A stretch of 64,000 bases of DNA. Source: Devosia oryziradicis (lineage in GTDB: Bacteria > Pseudomonadota > Alphaproteobacteria > Rhizobiales > Devosiaceae). The stretch lies in the NCBI RefSeq assembly GCF_016698645.1, contig NZ_CP068047.1:1833001-1897000 (forward strand), written 5' to 3'. Made by a program: the position numbers and the translations under genes. The notes under the pieces are model-generated. The model ran no database searches and was not told where the DNA came from. It worked only from the letters and a program-made list of their open reading frames with translations. Positions 1-8,819 of the stretch are shown in pieces; within the stretch, counting starts at the first letter, position 1; each line of letters starts with the position of its first letter.

Positions 1-393
1 CTCGCGCCGGCTTATGAGCGGCTCGCGATCATCGCCATGCGCACCGCAATCCTGCTCGTCAACTGCGCATTTCTCATCGGCTCGATCTTCGGGGACGACC
101 TGTTGGGGCTGCCGGGGCGCTACTTCTCCATAGCCTGGGCCGTGGCGCTCCTGGCATTTGGCAGTTGGGCGGTATTTGCCAACCGCCGCTGGGTGGTCAA
201 CACGGTGGCTGTGTTCGGAGCGATCCACTTCTTTACCCAGTGGTTCATGGCTTTGGGCGCCCAGCCGTTTTCCATTCTTGGCGGCGGCTTGTTGTTGATC
301 GGGTTCGGACTTGGGCTGGCGCGCTTCAACCGATGGGTAGGGGCACGCAAAACCGATTCGACATCGTCCGATCGCTTACCCCAAAAGGAATAG
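1..393 (+). CDS. C-terminal part of an integral membrane protein (DUF2157-like), cut by window start
   Basis: The frame is open from the first base with no stop, so the methionine at 37 is probably internal and the gene begins before the window. The visible part has about three hydrophobic segments, then an Arg/Lys-containing tail. The segment around FFTQWFMALG followed by a glycine-rich helix (ILGGGLLLIGFGLGL) and an FNRW tail resembles the C-terminus of DUF2157-type bacterial membrane proteins; that match is from memory. No catalytic motif is visible and the function is unknown. The downstream hydrolase starts 3 bases after the stop, so the two may be co-transcribed. Confidence 0.6.
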   Translation, partial: LAPAYERLAIIAMRTAILLVNCAFLIGSIFGDDLLGLPGRYFSIAWAVALLAFGSWAVFANRRWVVNTVAVFGAIHFFTQWFMALGAQPFSILGGGLLLIGFGLGLARFNRWVGARKTDSTSSDRLPQKE

Positions 394-396
394 ATC

Positions 397-1293
397 ATGG
401 CAATTGCCCGCAGCCGTTTCCGCGAACTCGTGGGCCTCGATGAGCCCGAGGTCGCATTGATCGCGCGCAGGATCGAGATGCAGGATGGCTATGTCGTCGA
501 GCATCTCCGGTTGCGGCTAGGCGACACCGAAGTCCGCGGTCTCCTCACGCGTCCGGAAGACGATACGCGGCGGCTCCCGGCGATCCTATACGGTCATTCG
601 CATGGTGGGGGCTATGGCATCGGGGCCAGTGAATTGCTGGAGGGACGGGAGTATTTGCTGGACCCATTGGGGCCTGCTTTTGCGCGGGCCGGCTATGTGA
701 CGCTCTCTATCGACATGCCCGTCTTTGGAGAGCGGGCATCGCTTAGCGAAGGCTACGCGGCCAAGGCCTTGCTATGGCATGGAAAATCGCTGTTCGGGCA
801 AATGCTGTCTGACCATTCGGCTGCCTTGACCTACCTCGCCAGCCGAGAAGACGTGGACCCCGCCCGTATCGGCGCGTTCGGCATTTCGATGGGCTGCGTG
901 CTCAGCTATTGGCTGGCCGCAGCGGATGAGCGGATCGCGGCAGTGGCGCATCTGTGCTGCTTTGCCGATTTACGCACCATGATCGATCTCGGCGCCCATG
1001 ATGGGCATGGAATCTATCTGACCGTACCGGGCCTGCTGCGGGAGGCCGACGGCGGGAGCATCGCTGCGCTCATTGCCCCGCGTCCGCAACTGGTCTGCAT
1101 CGGCGAAGCAGACGCGCTCACGCCGCCTCTTGCCGTCGAGCGGGCATGGGCAGAGCTGGAACCAGCCTATGCCGATGTGCGAGACCGGTTGGAACTGGTC
1201 AGCGAGCCTGGCGTGGGACACCGGGAAACGCCAGCAATGCGCGCGGCCGCTATGGCGTTCTTTGCCACTCACCTGGCGCCGCCGATGGGCTAG
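397..1293 (+). CDS. Alpha/beta hydrolase (dienelactone hydrolase/acetyl esterase type)
   Basis: Predicted cytoplasmic esterase-type hydrolase of 298 residues. The nucleophile elbow is GISMG with Ser164. The oxyanion region is GHSHGGG near residue 66. The acid is probably the Asp in IGEADALTPP, and the base the His in GVGHRETP near the C-terminus. There is no signal peptide. A good ribosome site (AAGGAA) precedes the ATG. It follows a membrane protein gene after 3 bases and converges on the ETF-ubiquinone oxidoreductase gene. The substrate cannot be read from the sequence, and nothing ties it firmly to the betaine pathway. Confidence 0.75.
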   Translation: MAIARSRFRELVGLDEPEVALIARRIEMQDGYVVEHLRLRLGDTEVRGLLTRPEDDTRRLPAILYGHSHGGGYGIGASELLEGREYLLDPLGPAFARAGYVTLSIDMPVFGERASLSEGYAAKALLWHGKSLFGQMLSDHSAALTYLASREDVDPARIGAFGISMGCVLSYWLAAADERIAAVAHLCCFADLRTMIDLGAHDGHGIYLTVPGLLREADGGSIAALIAPRPQLVCIGEADALTPPLAVERAWAELEPAYADVRDRLELVSEPGVGHRETPAMRAAAMAFFATHLAPPMG

Positions 1294-1339
1294 CGAACGC
1301 CGGTGCTATTGACGCGCGCTCGTCGTTCCACGCGCACGT

Positions 1340-3004
1340 CTACATGTTGGCGTAGACAGGACCTTCTCCGCCCTGCGGTGGCACCCAGTTGATGTTCTGA
1401 TTGGGGTCCTTAATGTCGCAGGTTTTGCAGTGGACGCAGTTCTGGGCGTTGATCACGTAGGTCTGCACGCCCTCACGCTCGGTCCACTCATAGACGCCGG
1501 CCGGGCAGTAGCGGATAGAGGGACCGCCGAACACATCGAGTTCGGAACTCTTCTGCAGGGCGGGATCCCGAAGCTGGAGGTGGCTGGGTTGGTTCTCGTC
1601 GTGGTTCGTGTTGGACAGAAACACGGACGACAGCCGATCGAAAGTCAGCACGCCATCGGGCTTGGGATAGTCGATCTTGCTGTGCATCGCCGCTGGTTCC
1701 AGCGACTGCGCGTCGGTCTTGCCATGCTTGAGCGTGCCGAAGAGCGACAATCCGAACAACTGGTTGAACCACATGTCGAACCCGCCCAGGCCGACGCCGA
1801 GGATGGTGCCAAATCTCGACCACAAAGGTTTGACGTTCCGAACCTGATGGAGGTCCTTGCCGATGGGGCCTGAACGCCAGCCCTCCTCGATGCTGGTGAC
1901 ATCGTCATTGGCCCGGCCTTCGGCAATCGCGGCGGCGATATGCTCTGCGGCCAACATGCCGGAATGCACGGCATTGTGGCTGCCCTTGATGCGTGGAACA
2001 TTGACCAGCCCGGCCGAACAACCGATCAGCGCGCCACCCGGGAAGGAGAGCTTGGGCACGGACTGATAGCCACCTTCGGTGATGGCCCGGGCACCGTACG
2101 ACAGTCGGGTGGCGCCCTTGAACGTTCCGGCAATCGCCGGATGCGTCTTGAAGCGCTGGAATTCCTCGAAGGGATAGAGATAGGGATTCTTGTAGTTGAG
2201 GTGGATGACGAAGCCCACGGCGACCTGGTTATTCTCCAGGTGATAGAGGAACGATCCGCCTCCAGTCTTCATGTCCAGCGGCCAGCCGAACGAGTGCTGG
2301 ACCAGACCCGGCTTGTGGTTCTCGGGAGCGACTTCCCAAAGTTCCTTGAGCCCAATCCCGAACTTGGCCGGCTCGCGATCCTGGTCGAGGAAGAAGCGGG
2401 AGATGAGCTGCTTGGCCAGTGACCCGCGCACCCCTTCGCCGATCAGGGTGTACTTGCCCAGGAGCGCCATGCCGCGGGTATAGTTGGGACCGGGCTCGCC
2501 ATTCTTCTCGATGCCCATGTCCCCGGTGGCAACACCCGCGACCGCGCCGCTCTCATCGTAGAGCACCTCGGCAGCGGCGAAGCCGGGATAGATATCGACG
2601 CCCAGCGCCTCCGCCTTGGCGGCGAGCCAACGGCAGACATTGCCGAGCGACACGACATAGTTGCCGTGATTGTTCATCAGCGGCGGCATCAGGAAATTGG
2701 GGATGCGCAGCGCGCCCTTGCGGCCAAGGACGAGGAAGCGGTCATCCTTCACCGGGGTCTTGAAGGGATGATCTGCCTCGTCGCGCCATCCGGGCAGCAG
2801 GCGATCGATGCCCGACGGATCGACCACGGCGCCGGAGACGATGTGGGCACCGACCTCGGCGCCTTTTTCCAGGACCACCACGGACAAGTCGGGATTGACC
2901 TGCTTGAGCCTGATCGCCGCAGACAGCCCGGCCGGACCGGCGCCGACGATGACGACGTCAAACTCCATGCTCTCGCGTTCGGGCAAATCCGCCAGTTCAA
3001 CCAT
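1340..3004 (-). CDS. etfD: Electron transfer flavoprotein-ubiquinone oxidoreductase (ETF-QO)
   Basis: Inner-membrane iron-sulfur flavoprotein that passes electrons from reduced ETF to ubiquinone. At 554 residues it has the normal family length. The N-terminal FAD site is VVIVGAGPAGLSAAIRL (about residues 17-33). The C-terminus carries a 4Fe-4S site: RYCPAGVYEW followed by CVHCKTCDIKDPNQNINW, as expected for ETF-QO. It is the last gene of the proX-proW-proV transcription unit, 20 bases after proV. This placement couples betaine uptake with disposal of electrons from dimethylglycine demethylation, whose ETF is encoded at 22,213-23,910. The functional link is inference; the family call is firm. 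Confidence 0.95.
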   Translation of the reverse strand: MVELADLPERESMEFDVVIVGAGPAGLSAAIRLKQVNPDLSVVVLEKGAEVGAHIVSGAVVDPSGIDRLLPGWRDEADHPFKTPVKDDRFLVLGRKGALRIPNFLMPPLMNNHGNYVVSLGNVCRWLAAKAEALGVDIYPGFAAAEVLYDESGAVAGVATGDMGIEKNGEPGPNYTRGMALLGKYTLIGEGVRGSLAKQLISRFFLDQDREPAKFGIGLKELWEVAPENHKPGLVQHSFGWPLDMKTGGGSFLYHLENNQVAVGFVIHLNYKNPYLYPFEEFQRFKTHPAIAGTFKGATRLSYGARAITEGGYQSVPKLSFPGGALIGCSAGLVNVPRIKGSHNAVHSGMLAAEHIAAAIAEGRANDDVTSIEEGWRSGPIGKDLHQVRNVKPLWSRFGTILGVGLGGFDMWFNQLFGLSLFGTLKHGKTDAQSLEPAAMHSKIDYPKPDGVLTFDRLSSVFLSNTNHDENQPSHLQLRDPALQKSSELDVFGGPSIRYCPAGVYEWTEREGVQTYVINAQNCVHCKTCDIKDPNQNINWVPPQGGEGPVYANM

Positions 3005-3024
3005 TCAACCTCGTCCTAACGCGT

Positions 3025-4065
3025 TCAGTTCGCAACCATGGCGGCAGCCAGCTGCTCGAGGGTGAGTGTCCCCAGCCTGGTGCCACTGTCGTCGACGACG
3101 ACCGCGCACTGCTTACCCGAAGATAGCAGCGCCGACACGGCTTTTTCCAGCACGGTGGCTGCGGGCAACTCGACGGCAGAGTGGGCGTCGGCCGCATGGG
3201 CCGGATCGACGATGGTGCGAATCTGGACGACCTTGCCACGGTTCACGTGACGGACGAATTCGACGATATAGTCATCCGCAGGCCGAAGCACGATTTCCTG
3301 GCCGGTTCCCTGTTGGATCACCTCGCCATCGCGCAATATGGCGATGCGGTCGCCCAGTCGCAGGGCCTCATCGAGATCATGCGTGATGAAGACGATGGTC
3401 TTCTTGATCTCCTTTTGCAGGTCGAGCAGGATCGACTGCATGTCGACGCGGATGAGCGGATCGAGCGCGGAAAACGCTTCGTCCATCAGCAGGATCGGGG
3501 CGTCATTGGCCAAGGCGCGCGCGAGGCCGACGCGCTGTTGCATGCCGCCGGACAACTGATTGGGGTAGCGCTCCTCGAAGCCCCTGAGGCCGACGCGGTC
3601 GAGCCAGTGCATCGCGGCTTCCACCTGCCTGTTGCGCGGCACGCCCTGCAGCTCGAGACCATAGACGGTATTTTCCAGCACATTGCGATGCGGCAAAAGG
3701 CCAAACTGCTGGAATACCATCGCCGTCTTGTGCCGGCGGAACTCGCGCAATTGCTTGTGCGACATCTTGCAGACGTCCACGCCATCGACGAGCACCTCGC
3801 CGACGCTGGGATCGACCAGGCGATTGATGTGCCGGATCAGGGTGGACTTACCGGAGCCGGACAGACCCATGATGACCTGGATGCAGCCGGCCGGCATGGC
3901 GATATTGATATCGTTGAGGCCAAGGACGTGCTTGTGCTCTTCGAGGATTTCCTTCTTGCCGAGGCCGCGTTCGAGCAGCGGCACGATGCGTTCAGGGTTG
4001 GCGCCGAATATCTTGGACAGGCCTTTGATTTCGATGCCGTAACTTTGTGTCGACGCGCTAGCCAT
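3025..4065 (-). CDS. proV: Glycine betaine/proline-type ABC transporter ATP-binding protein
   Basis: ATPase of a quaternary-amine importer, 346 residues. It has Walker A GLSGSGKST, signature LSGGMQQRVGLARA, Walker B ILLMDEAFSALD, and a C-terminal region of about 90 residues that looks like the CBS module typical of ProV/OpuAA. I start it at the ATG ending at 4065 (MASASTQSYG) because the longer open frame upstream only reads the permease gene out of frame. The start overlaps the permease stop by 8 bases, suggesting translational coupling. It lies between the permease and ETF-QO. Substrate (glycine betaine, proline betaine or similar) is inferred from the catabolic neighbours. Confidence 0.93.
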   Translation of the reverse strand: MASASTQSYGIEIKGLSKIFGANPERIVPLLERGLGKKEILEEHKHVLGLNDINIAMPAGCIQVIMGLSGSGKSTLIRHINRLVDPSVGEVLVDGVDVCKMSHKQLREFRRHKTAMVFQQFGLLPHRNVLENTVYGLELQGVPRNRQVEAAMHWLDRVGLRGFEERYPNQLSGGMQQRVGLARALANDAPILLMDEAFSALDPLIRVDMQSILLDLQKEIKKTIVFITHDLDEALRLGDRIAILRDGEVIQQGTGQEIVLRPADDYIVEFVRHVNRGKVVQIRTIVDPAHAADAHSAVELPAATVLEKAVSALLSSGKQCAVVVDDSGTRLGTLTLEQLAAAMVAN

Positions 4066-4945
4066 GCGCCTGCTCCCGGTGCTTCTGCATGCGCTGCCCG
4101 AAAGCCTGGCTGATGCGATCGAAGATGATGGCGATGCCCACGATGGCCAGTCCGTTGAAGATGCCCATCGTGAAATACTGGTTGTTGATCGCACGCAGCA
4201 CGGGCTGGCCGAGGCCCTGCACGCCGATCATGGAGGCAATCACCACCATGGCCAGCGCCATCATGATGGTTTGGTTGATACCGGTCATGATCGTAGGCAT
4301 GGCCAGCGGTAGTTGCACGTTGATCAGCTTCTGCCACGACGATGATCCGAAGGCGTCGGCGGCCTCCAGGACCTCCTTGTTGACCAGGCGTATGCCCAGG
4401 TCGGTAAGTCGGATCATTGGTGGAACGGCGTAGATTACCACCGCCAACAGGCCCGGAACGCGGCCAATGCCCAGCAGCATCACCACGGGAATGAGATAGA
4501 CGAAGCTCGGTAGCGTTTGCATGACGTCCAGGATCGGACTGATGACGCGCTGGGCGCGGTTCGAGCGGGCCATGCCGATGCCGATCGGTATGCCGATGAC
4601 GATAGAAATAAGGGTGCAGACGAGGATCATCGAAATGGTCCGCATCGTGTCTTCCCACATATCGAAATAGCCGATGAGCAGGAGGGTGGCGATGGATCCC
4701 ACGACGATCTGCCAACGGCGGCTTGCCAGCCAGGCCACAATACCGACCGCCAGGATGATGATTGGCCATGGCGCGTTCAGCATGACCCATTCGGCAAACA
4801 CGAGCAGCAGACGCAAGGGTTCGAACAGCTGTTGGATGGGATCGCCCCAGGCGCGGGTGAAGTTGCGAAAGCTGTCATCGATCGTCATGCGAATTGTTCG
4901 CAGGATGTCGTCGTCCAGGTGTGGAAATGCCCAGAACCAATCCAT
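4058..4945 (-). CDS. proW: Glycine betaine/proline-type ABC transporter permease
   Basis: Inner-membrane permease, 295 residues, with an N-terminal extension (MDWFWAFPHLDDD) and about six hydrophobic helices of the BPD transporter family. The segment ADAFGSSSWQKLINVQLPLAMPTIMTG corresponds to the EAA loop that docks on the ATPase. It lies between the binding protein (after an 86-base gap containing a strong hairpin) and proV, with which it overlaps by 8 bases. The gene set proX-proW-proV-ETF-QO makes a betaine importer the best reading. The long alternative frame over 3837-4790 on the same strand is an out-of-frame shadow. Confidence 0.92.
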   Translation of the reverse strand: MDWFWAFPHLDDDILRTIRMTIDDSFRNFTRAWGDPIQQLFEPLRLLLVFAEWVMLNAPWPIIILAVGIVAWLASRRWQIVVGSIATLLLIGYFDMWEDTMRTISMILVCTLISIVIGIPIGIGMARSNRAQRVISPILDVMQTLPSFVYLIPVVMLLGIGRVPGLLAVVIYAVPPMIRLTDLGIRLVNKEVLEAADAFGSSSWQKLINVQLPLAMPTIMTGINQTIMMALAMVVIASMIGVQGLGQPVLRAINNQYFTMGIFNGLAIVGIAIIFDRISQAFGQRMQKHREQAHG

Positions 4946-4975
4946 TCTGATCCCCGCTCAGTTGTCTGCCTATGT

Positions 4976-5005
4976 TGTCCCGGCGATCCGAAGAACGCCG
5001 GGACA
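4976..5005 (-). terminator. Hairpin between binding-protein and permease genes
   Basis: A perfect 10-bp inverted repeat, TGTCCCGGCG and CGCCGGGACA, encloses a 10-base loop in the gap between proX and proW. There is no T-run after it on the minus strand. It is more likely an mRNA-stabilising or partially attenuating hairpin that keeps binding-protein mRNA in excess than a full terminator. The choXWV operon has the same arrangement. Confidence 0.65.
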
Positions 5006-5031
5006 CTCAAGGTTCGGATCAGCGATACGCC

Positions 5032-6033
5032 TTACAGGGCCGCTTCGATCTTTGCTGCCGCCTCCGGAGACACCCAGGTGCTCCAGATGTCCTTGTTGTT
5101 CTCAAGGAAGTACTTTGCACCGTCTTCGCCGGTGGCCTGGTTGTCGGTCATCCACGACAGCAGGTTGTTGACGATCTTGTTGGACCAGGACCGAGTGCCC
5201 AGATAGGCCATGACCGGCTCTCCGGCGCGTTCGGCAAAGGTGGTGGTCGTGACCGTCAGGACCTTGTCGGAGACCCATTCGTTGATCTTGGGATCAGGGC
5301 AATCGGCGTTGGAATTGCAGCGCTTCCATTCGTCGGCATCGTGTGGGGCGTCGAAGTTGAGCTTGACCATCGGATAGCGGCCGAGAATGGCAGTCGGCGC
5401 CCAATAGTAGCCTAGCCAGCCTTCTTGGTTTTCATAGGCACGGGCGATGGAGCCATCGAGGCCCGCCGCCGAACCGGTGTCGATCAGCTCGAAGCCGGCA
5501 GCTTCGGCGCCATAAGCCTTGAACAGCTGGGTGGTGACGACCGTGCCGCCCCAGCCCTGCGGGCCGTTGAATACCGCGCCCTTGCTTGGATCTTCGGGGG
5601 CCGGGAACAGTTCGGGATGCTTGAGGGCGTCGCCGATGGTGACGATATCGGGGTGCGCATCGACGATATATTGCGGGATGAACCAGCCCTGCACCGCGCC
5701 ATCGGACAGCGCCGCCCCGGTCGCGACCAGCTTGCCTTCTTCCAGGCCGCGGCCGATGACTTCTGGGACAAGGTCAACCCAGGCTTCCGGCGCAATGTCC
5801 GGCTGGCCGCGTTCCGCCATCGAGGTGAGGGTAGGGACGGTGTCGCCGGAGATGATGGAAACCGTGCAATCATAGCCGTTTTCGAGGATGAACTTGTCCA
5901 GGCTCGCAAGCACTTCCGCGCTCTGCCAGTTCATCGACGCTATGGTCACGTCATTGCAGTCGGCATAGGCGGCAGTCGAACCGATGGTCGCCAGACCCAG
6001 GGCAAGACATGTCAGTTTGATGGAATGCTTCAT
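5032..6033 (-). CDS. proX: Periplasmic glycine betaine/choline-type substrate-binding protein
   Basis: OpuAC-family solute-binding protein, 333 residues, first gene of the importer operon. I start it at the ATG ending at 6033 because it gives a clean signal peptide (MKHSIKLTCLALGLATIGSTAAYA, cleavage after AYA) and has a GGGAGAA ribosome site. The longer open frame to 6240 adds no recognisable domain. The mature part begins DCNDVTIASMNWQSAEV, like quaternary-amine binding proteins. A Cys pair (CNSNADCPDP) may form a disulfide in the periplasm. Ligand is inferred from context, with glycine betaine most likely; the choline paralogue is ChoX at 36,642-37,568. Confidence 0.9.
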   Translation of the reverse strand: MKHSIKLTCLALGLATIGSTAAYADCNDVTIASMNWQSAEVLASLDKFILENGYDCTVSIISGDTVPTLTSMAERGQPDIAPEAWVDLVPEVIGRGLEEGKLVATGAALSDGAVQGWFIPQYIVDAHPDIVTIGDALKHPELFPAPEDPSKGAVFNGPQGWGGTVVTTQLFKAYGAEAAGFELIDTGSAAGLDGSIARAYENQEGWLGYYWAPTAILGRYPMVKLNFDAPHDADEWKRCNSNADCPDPKINEWVSDKVLTVTTTTFAERAGEPVMAYLGTRSWSNKIVNNLLSWMTDNQATGEDGAKYFLENNKDIWSTWVSPEAAAKIEAAL

Positions 6034-6461
6034 TTGCTTATTCTCCCACGTGCCGGGCAATCGCTGCCTCACGAGATCCCGCGATGTGCACTTGCCGGGT
6101 GGGGATCGCATCCCGGCCAGCTGTTCAGGTTTTGAAACTGGCCGAATTGGCTCCGGACTCGTTGGAGGCGGCGCTTCGTCGAGGCAGCAAGCCCCGAGAC
6201 GTTCCCTTGCGGTCGCCATCATGGCGGCAGTCGAGAGCAAGCCCTGATCGGTTCGAAAGGCCAGAAGTCCTGGTCAGTGCGCTGAGAATTTTGGAAGTCC
6301 TCTCCCGGGCCATACTCGCTGCTCCTGTCGAGCTTAGCGGTGGGAAGCGCGCGAAATAGGATCGATGCGACACCTGCACTGTCGTTTCGAGACATGGCCC
6401 GCCCCTGCCTCGCGGAAGGCATGGCGGTCTCGGTCGACGCGCCGGAGATCGGCTGAAGCGC
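6034..6461. other. 428-base intergenic region, promoter of the proX operon
   Basis: No credible gene lies here; open frames crossing it are shadows without ribosome sites. It should contain the promoter of the minus-strand proX operon and the 3' end of the MFS transcript. A single TGTCGCAT box on the minus strand (6365-6372) resembles the shared box found at the demethylation promoters, but it is about 330 bases from the proX start, so its relevance is doubtful. I see no convincing sigma-factor consensus or riboswitch-like fold. Confidence 0.5.
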
Positions 6462-7691
6462 TCAGGGCTTGCGGTTGAAAAGGCCCACGGGGGTCGCGGC
6501 CGTCGCATCGAATGTGCGTTTGGCTCCGACGACCTGCGCCTTGTTGAGCCACATCCGGGCGGCAACGAAGGCGACAATGCCCAACTGGGCGAGAGCAATG
6601 AACACGGCGAGAGAGGAGGGACCAAACCACTCCATGATCATTGCGGCCGCTGACGGTCCAAGTGTGGAACCCACGCCATAGAGCAGCAGCAGTCCGCCGG
6701 AGACCTGAACATATTCGCTGCGGTCCGCGACATCGAAAACATGGGCGGAGGCGACGGCGTAGCTTGGCAGGACAGTAGCGCCAAACAGGGCCGCGAAGAC
6801 CAGACCGAGTCCGGCCAGGAGTGGGAGGACTGAGATGCCGAGGCCGGCGATCGACGCCGCCAGCGTAATGCCGATCAGCACATGCCGGCGATCGAACCGG
6901 TCCGATAGCTTGCCCAGCGGCCATTGCGCCAGCGCACCGCCGACCACTACGGCGCTCATGAACTGCGCCGCTGACGTCAGGTCACCGGTCTTGGCGAGCG
7001 CGAAAACCGGTCCAAGCGCCCAAAGGGCGCTCGTGGCCAGACCGAGCAGGAAAATAGCCGTCGTGCCTGCCGGGGACAGCCTGAACAGATGCAGCGGGCG
7101 AAGTCGAACCAGCTTGGGCGGCTGCGGCGCTGGCGAACGTGACAGGGCCAGCGGTACCGTGGCGCTGGAGATCACGATCGCGGCGACCGAAAACAGCATG
7201 AAGGATGAGGTGTCATAGAGGGTCACCATCATCTGCCCGACAGCAGTCGCCACATAGTTCAGCGCGACATAGATCGAAATCATCGTCCCGCGCGTGGAGG
7301 AGGTTGCCCGGTCGTTGATCCAGCTTTCGATGATAAGATAGAGGCCGGCCAGGCATATGCCGGTGATGAAGCGCAGCAGGGCCCAGAACTGCGGCTGGGC
7401 CAGCATGGGATAGCAGAGCGACACGGCTGCGGTGATCGATACCAGGGCCGCAAAGGTGCGCGTGTGGCCAACGCGGCTCAGCAGGAGTGGCGTCAGCAGG
7501 CAGCCGGCGACGAAGCCGAGGTAATAGCCTGAGCCCAACAGGCCCAGGTCGAGAGCCGAGAAGCCTTCCATGCCGCCGCGGATGGGAAGCAGCATGAGTT
7601 GCAAGCCATAGCCGGCAACGAACAGGACTTCGCTGATCAACAGTGCCGACAGAAGCAGATAGGGCGACTTCGAGTCGGACGGAGAGGACAA
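6462..7691 (-). CDS. Major facilitator superfamily transporter
   Basis: Inner-membrane protein of 409 residues with about 12 hydrophobic segments and the MFS layout. Loop 2-3 carries LLLSRVGHTRTFA, and an equivalent motif in the second half (GKLSDRFDRRHVL) matches the MFS signature G-x-x-x-D-R-x-x-R. It resembles the YcaD/sugar-drug type of MFS. The start appears to be TTG at 7691 with GGAA 6 bases upstream, just after gbcB. It is probably co-transcribed with gbcA-gbcB, which suggests export or import of a betaine-pathway metabolite, but the substrate is unknown. Confidence 0.82.
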   Translation of the reverse strand: MSSPSDSKSPYLLLSALLISEVLFVAGYGLQLMLLPIRGGMEGFSALDLGLLGSGYYLGFVAGCLLTPLLLSRVGHTRTFAALVSITAAVSLCYPMLAQPQFWALLRFITGICLAGLYLIIESWINDRATSSTRGTMISIYVALNYVATAVGQMMVTLYDTSSFMLFSVAAIVISSATVPLALSRSPAPQPPKLVRLRPLHLFRLSPAGTTAIFLLGLATSALWALGPVFALAKTGDLTSAAQFMSAVVVGGALAQWPLGKLSDRFDRRHVLIGITLAASIAGLGISVLPLLAGLGLVFAALFGATVLPSYAVASAHVFDVADRSEYVQVSGGLLLLYGVGSTLGPSAAAMIMEWFGPSSLAVFIALAQLGIVAFVAARMWLNKAQVVGAKRTFDATAATPVGLFNRKP

Positions 7692-7704
7692 GGCGATTTC
7701 CGTT

Positions 7705-8817
7705 CTAGCGTTCGATCACCAGGTCGCTGGTCGGCTTGGAACAGCACAGCAGCATCATGCCGGCGTCGATTTCGCGCTGCCGGATGCCGCCCTGATGGTG
7801 CATCTCGATCGTACCCGAAATCTTCTTGGACTTGCATGTGCCACACAGTCCCTGCGTACAGGAAGAGGGCAACCGCATGCCGGCGCGTTTTGCCGCCTCG
7901 AGCACCGTCATGTTATCAGGGACATCGATGCTGCGGCGCGTCTTGGTGAACTCGACCTTGAACGTCCGGACCGCATCCGGCGCGTCGAGCGCGATCTCGC
8001 CCTCGATCGCCTCAGCCTGTTCGGCGGCGGACAGGGTCTCGAAGTTGAAGCTTTCTTCGTGGTGGTGCTTCATGTCGAAGCCCGTCTCTTCGAGCATCTT
8101 GCGCACCGCTGCCATGTAGGGTGGCGGGCCGCAGACGAAGATTTCGCGGCTCATGAAATCGGGCGCGATGAGCTTGAGCTGGTCCAGCGACAGCCGGCCC
8201 GTCAATCCGCTAAAGGCCGCAAGTGGGTTGGCTGCCTCGCAGATCGGGACAAACTTGAAGCTGGGCGACAGCCGCGCCATCAATTCCAGTTCCTCGCGGA
8301 AGATGATGTCGGTCACCGTCCGCGCTGAATGCACGAATACGATATCCTTGGGCTCAGCCAGGTCATGATAGGTCCGCGCCATCGACATCAGCGGAGTAAT
8401 GCCGCTGCCGCCAGACAGGAAGAGGTAGCGCGATGCCGGGTGGGCGAAGCAGGTGAAGCTGCCCATCGGCCCCAGGGCTTTCACCGAAATGCCCGGCTTG
8501 AGATTGTCATGCAGCCAGTTGGAAACCGGGCCATTGGGTACGCGCTTGACCGTGAGCGAAATCGCGTTTGGTCGAGTAGGAGCGGCCGAGATGGTGTAGC
8601 AGCGATGGATGGTCTCGCCGTCGATCTCAAAGGCATAGGTCATGAACTGACCGGGCTGGTAGGCGAAGCGGCCCGGCGTCGCCGGCGTCAGGACAAAGGT
8701 CTTGACGTCATGCGTCTCCTGCCGCACGGCGCGGCAGACCAGCGTGTCATCGGCCTCGCTGTCCCACAGGGTTGCGGCCAGCTCGAGCCGGTTGGCGTCG
8801 CCTAGTGACGAAGTCAT
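7705..8817 (-). CDS. gbcB: Glycine betaine monooxygenase reductase subunit
   Basis: Flavin/iron-sulfur reductase of 370 residues that passes electrons from NAD(P)H to the Rieske oxygenase GbcA. The FAD-binding part has the RxYS/T-type motif at residues 72-75 (RCYT). An NAD-binding domain follows (LSGGSGITPLMSMA). The C-terminal plant-type 2Fe-2S domain has Cys320, Cys325, Cys328 and Cys358 or 359 (CTQGLCGTC then LLCCSKP). The gene starts 2 bases after the gbcA stop, so the pair is coupled. The Rieske partner and the sarcosine/dimethylglycine genes nearby support the GbcB assignment over other ferredoxin reductases. Confidence 0.92.
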   Translation of the reverse strand: MTSSLGDANRLELAATLWDSEADDTLVCRAVRQETHDVKTFVLTPATPGRFAYQPGQFMTYAFEIDGETIHRCYTISAAPTRPNAISLTVKRVPNGPVSNWLHDNLKPGISVKALGPMGSFTCFAHPASRYLFLSGGSGITPLMSMARTYHDLAEPKDIVFVHSARTVTDIIFREELELMARLSPSFKFVPICEAANPLAAFSGLTGRLSLDQLKLIAPDFMSREIFVCGPPPYMAAVRKMLEETGFDMKHHHEESFNFETLSAAEQAEAIEGEIALDAPDAVRTFKVEFTKTRRSIDVPDNMTVLEAAKRAGMRLPSSCTQGLCGTCKSKKISGTIEMHHQGGIRQREIDAGMMLLCCSKPTSDLVIER

Positions 8818-8819
8818 GC

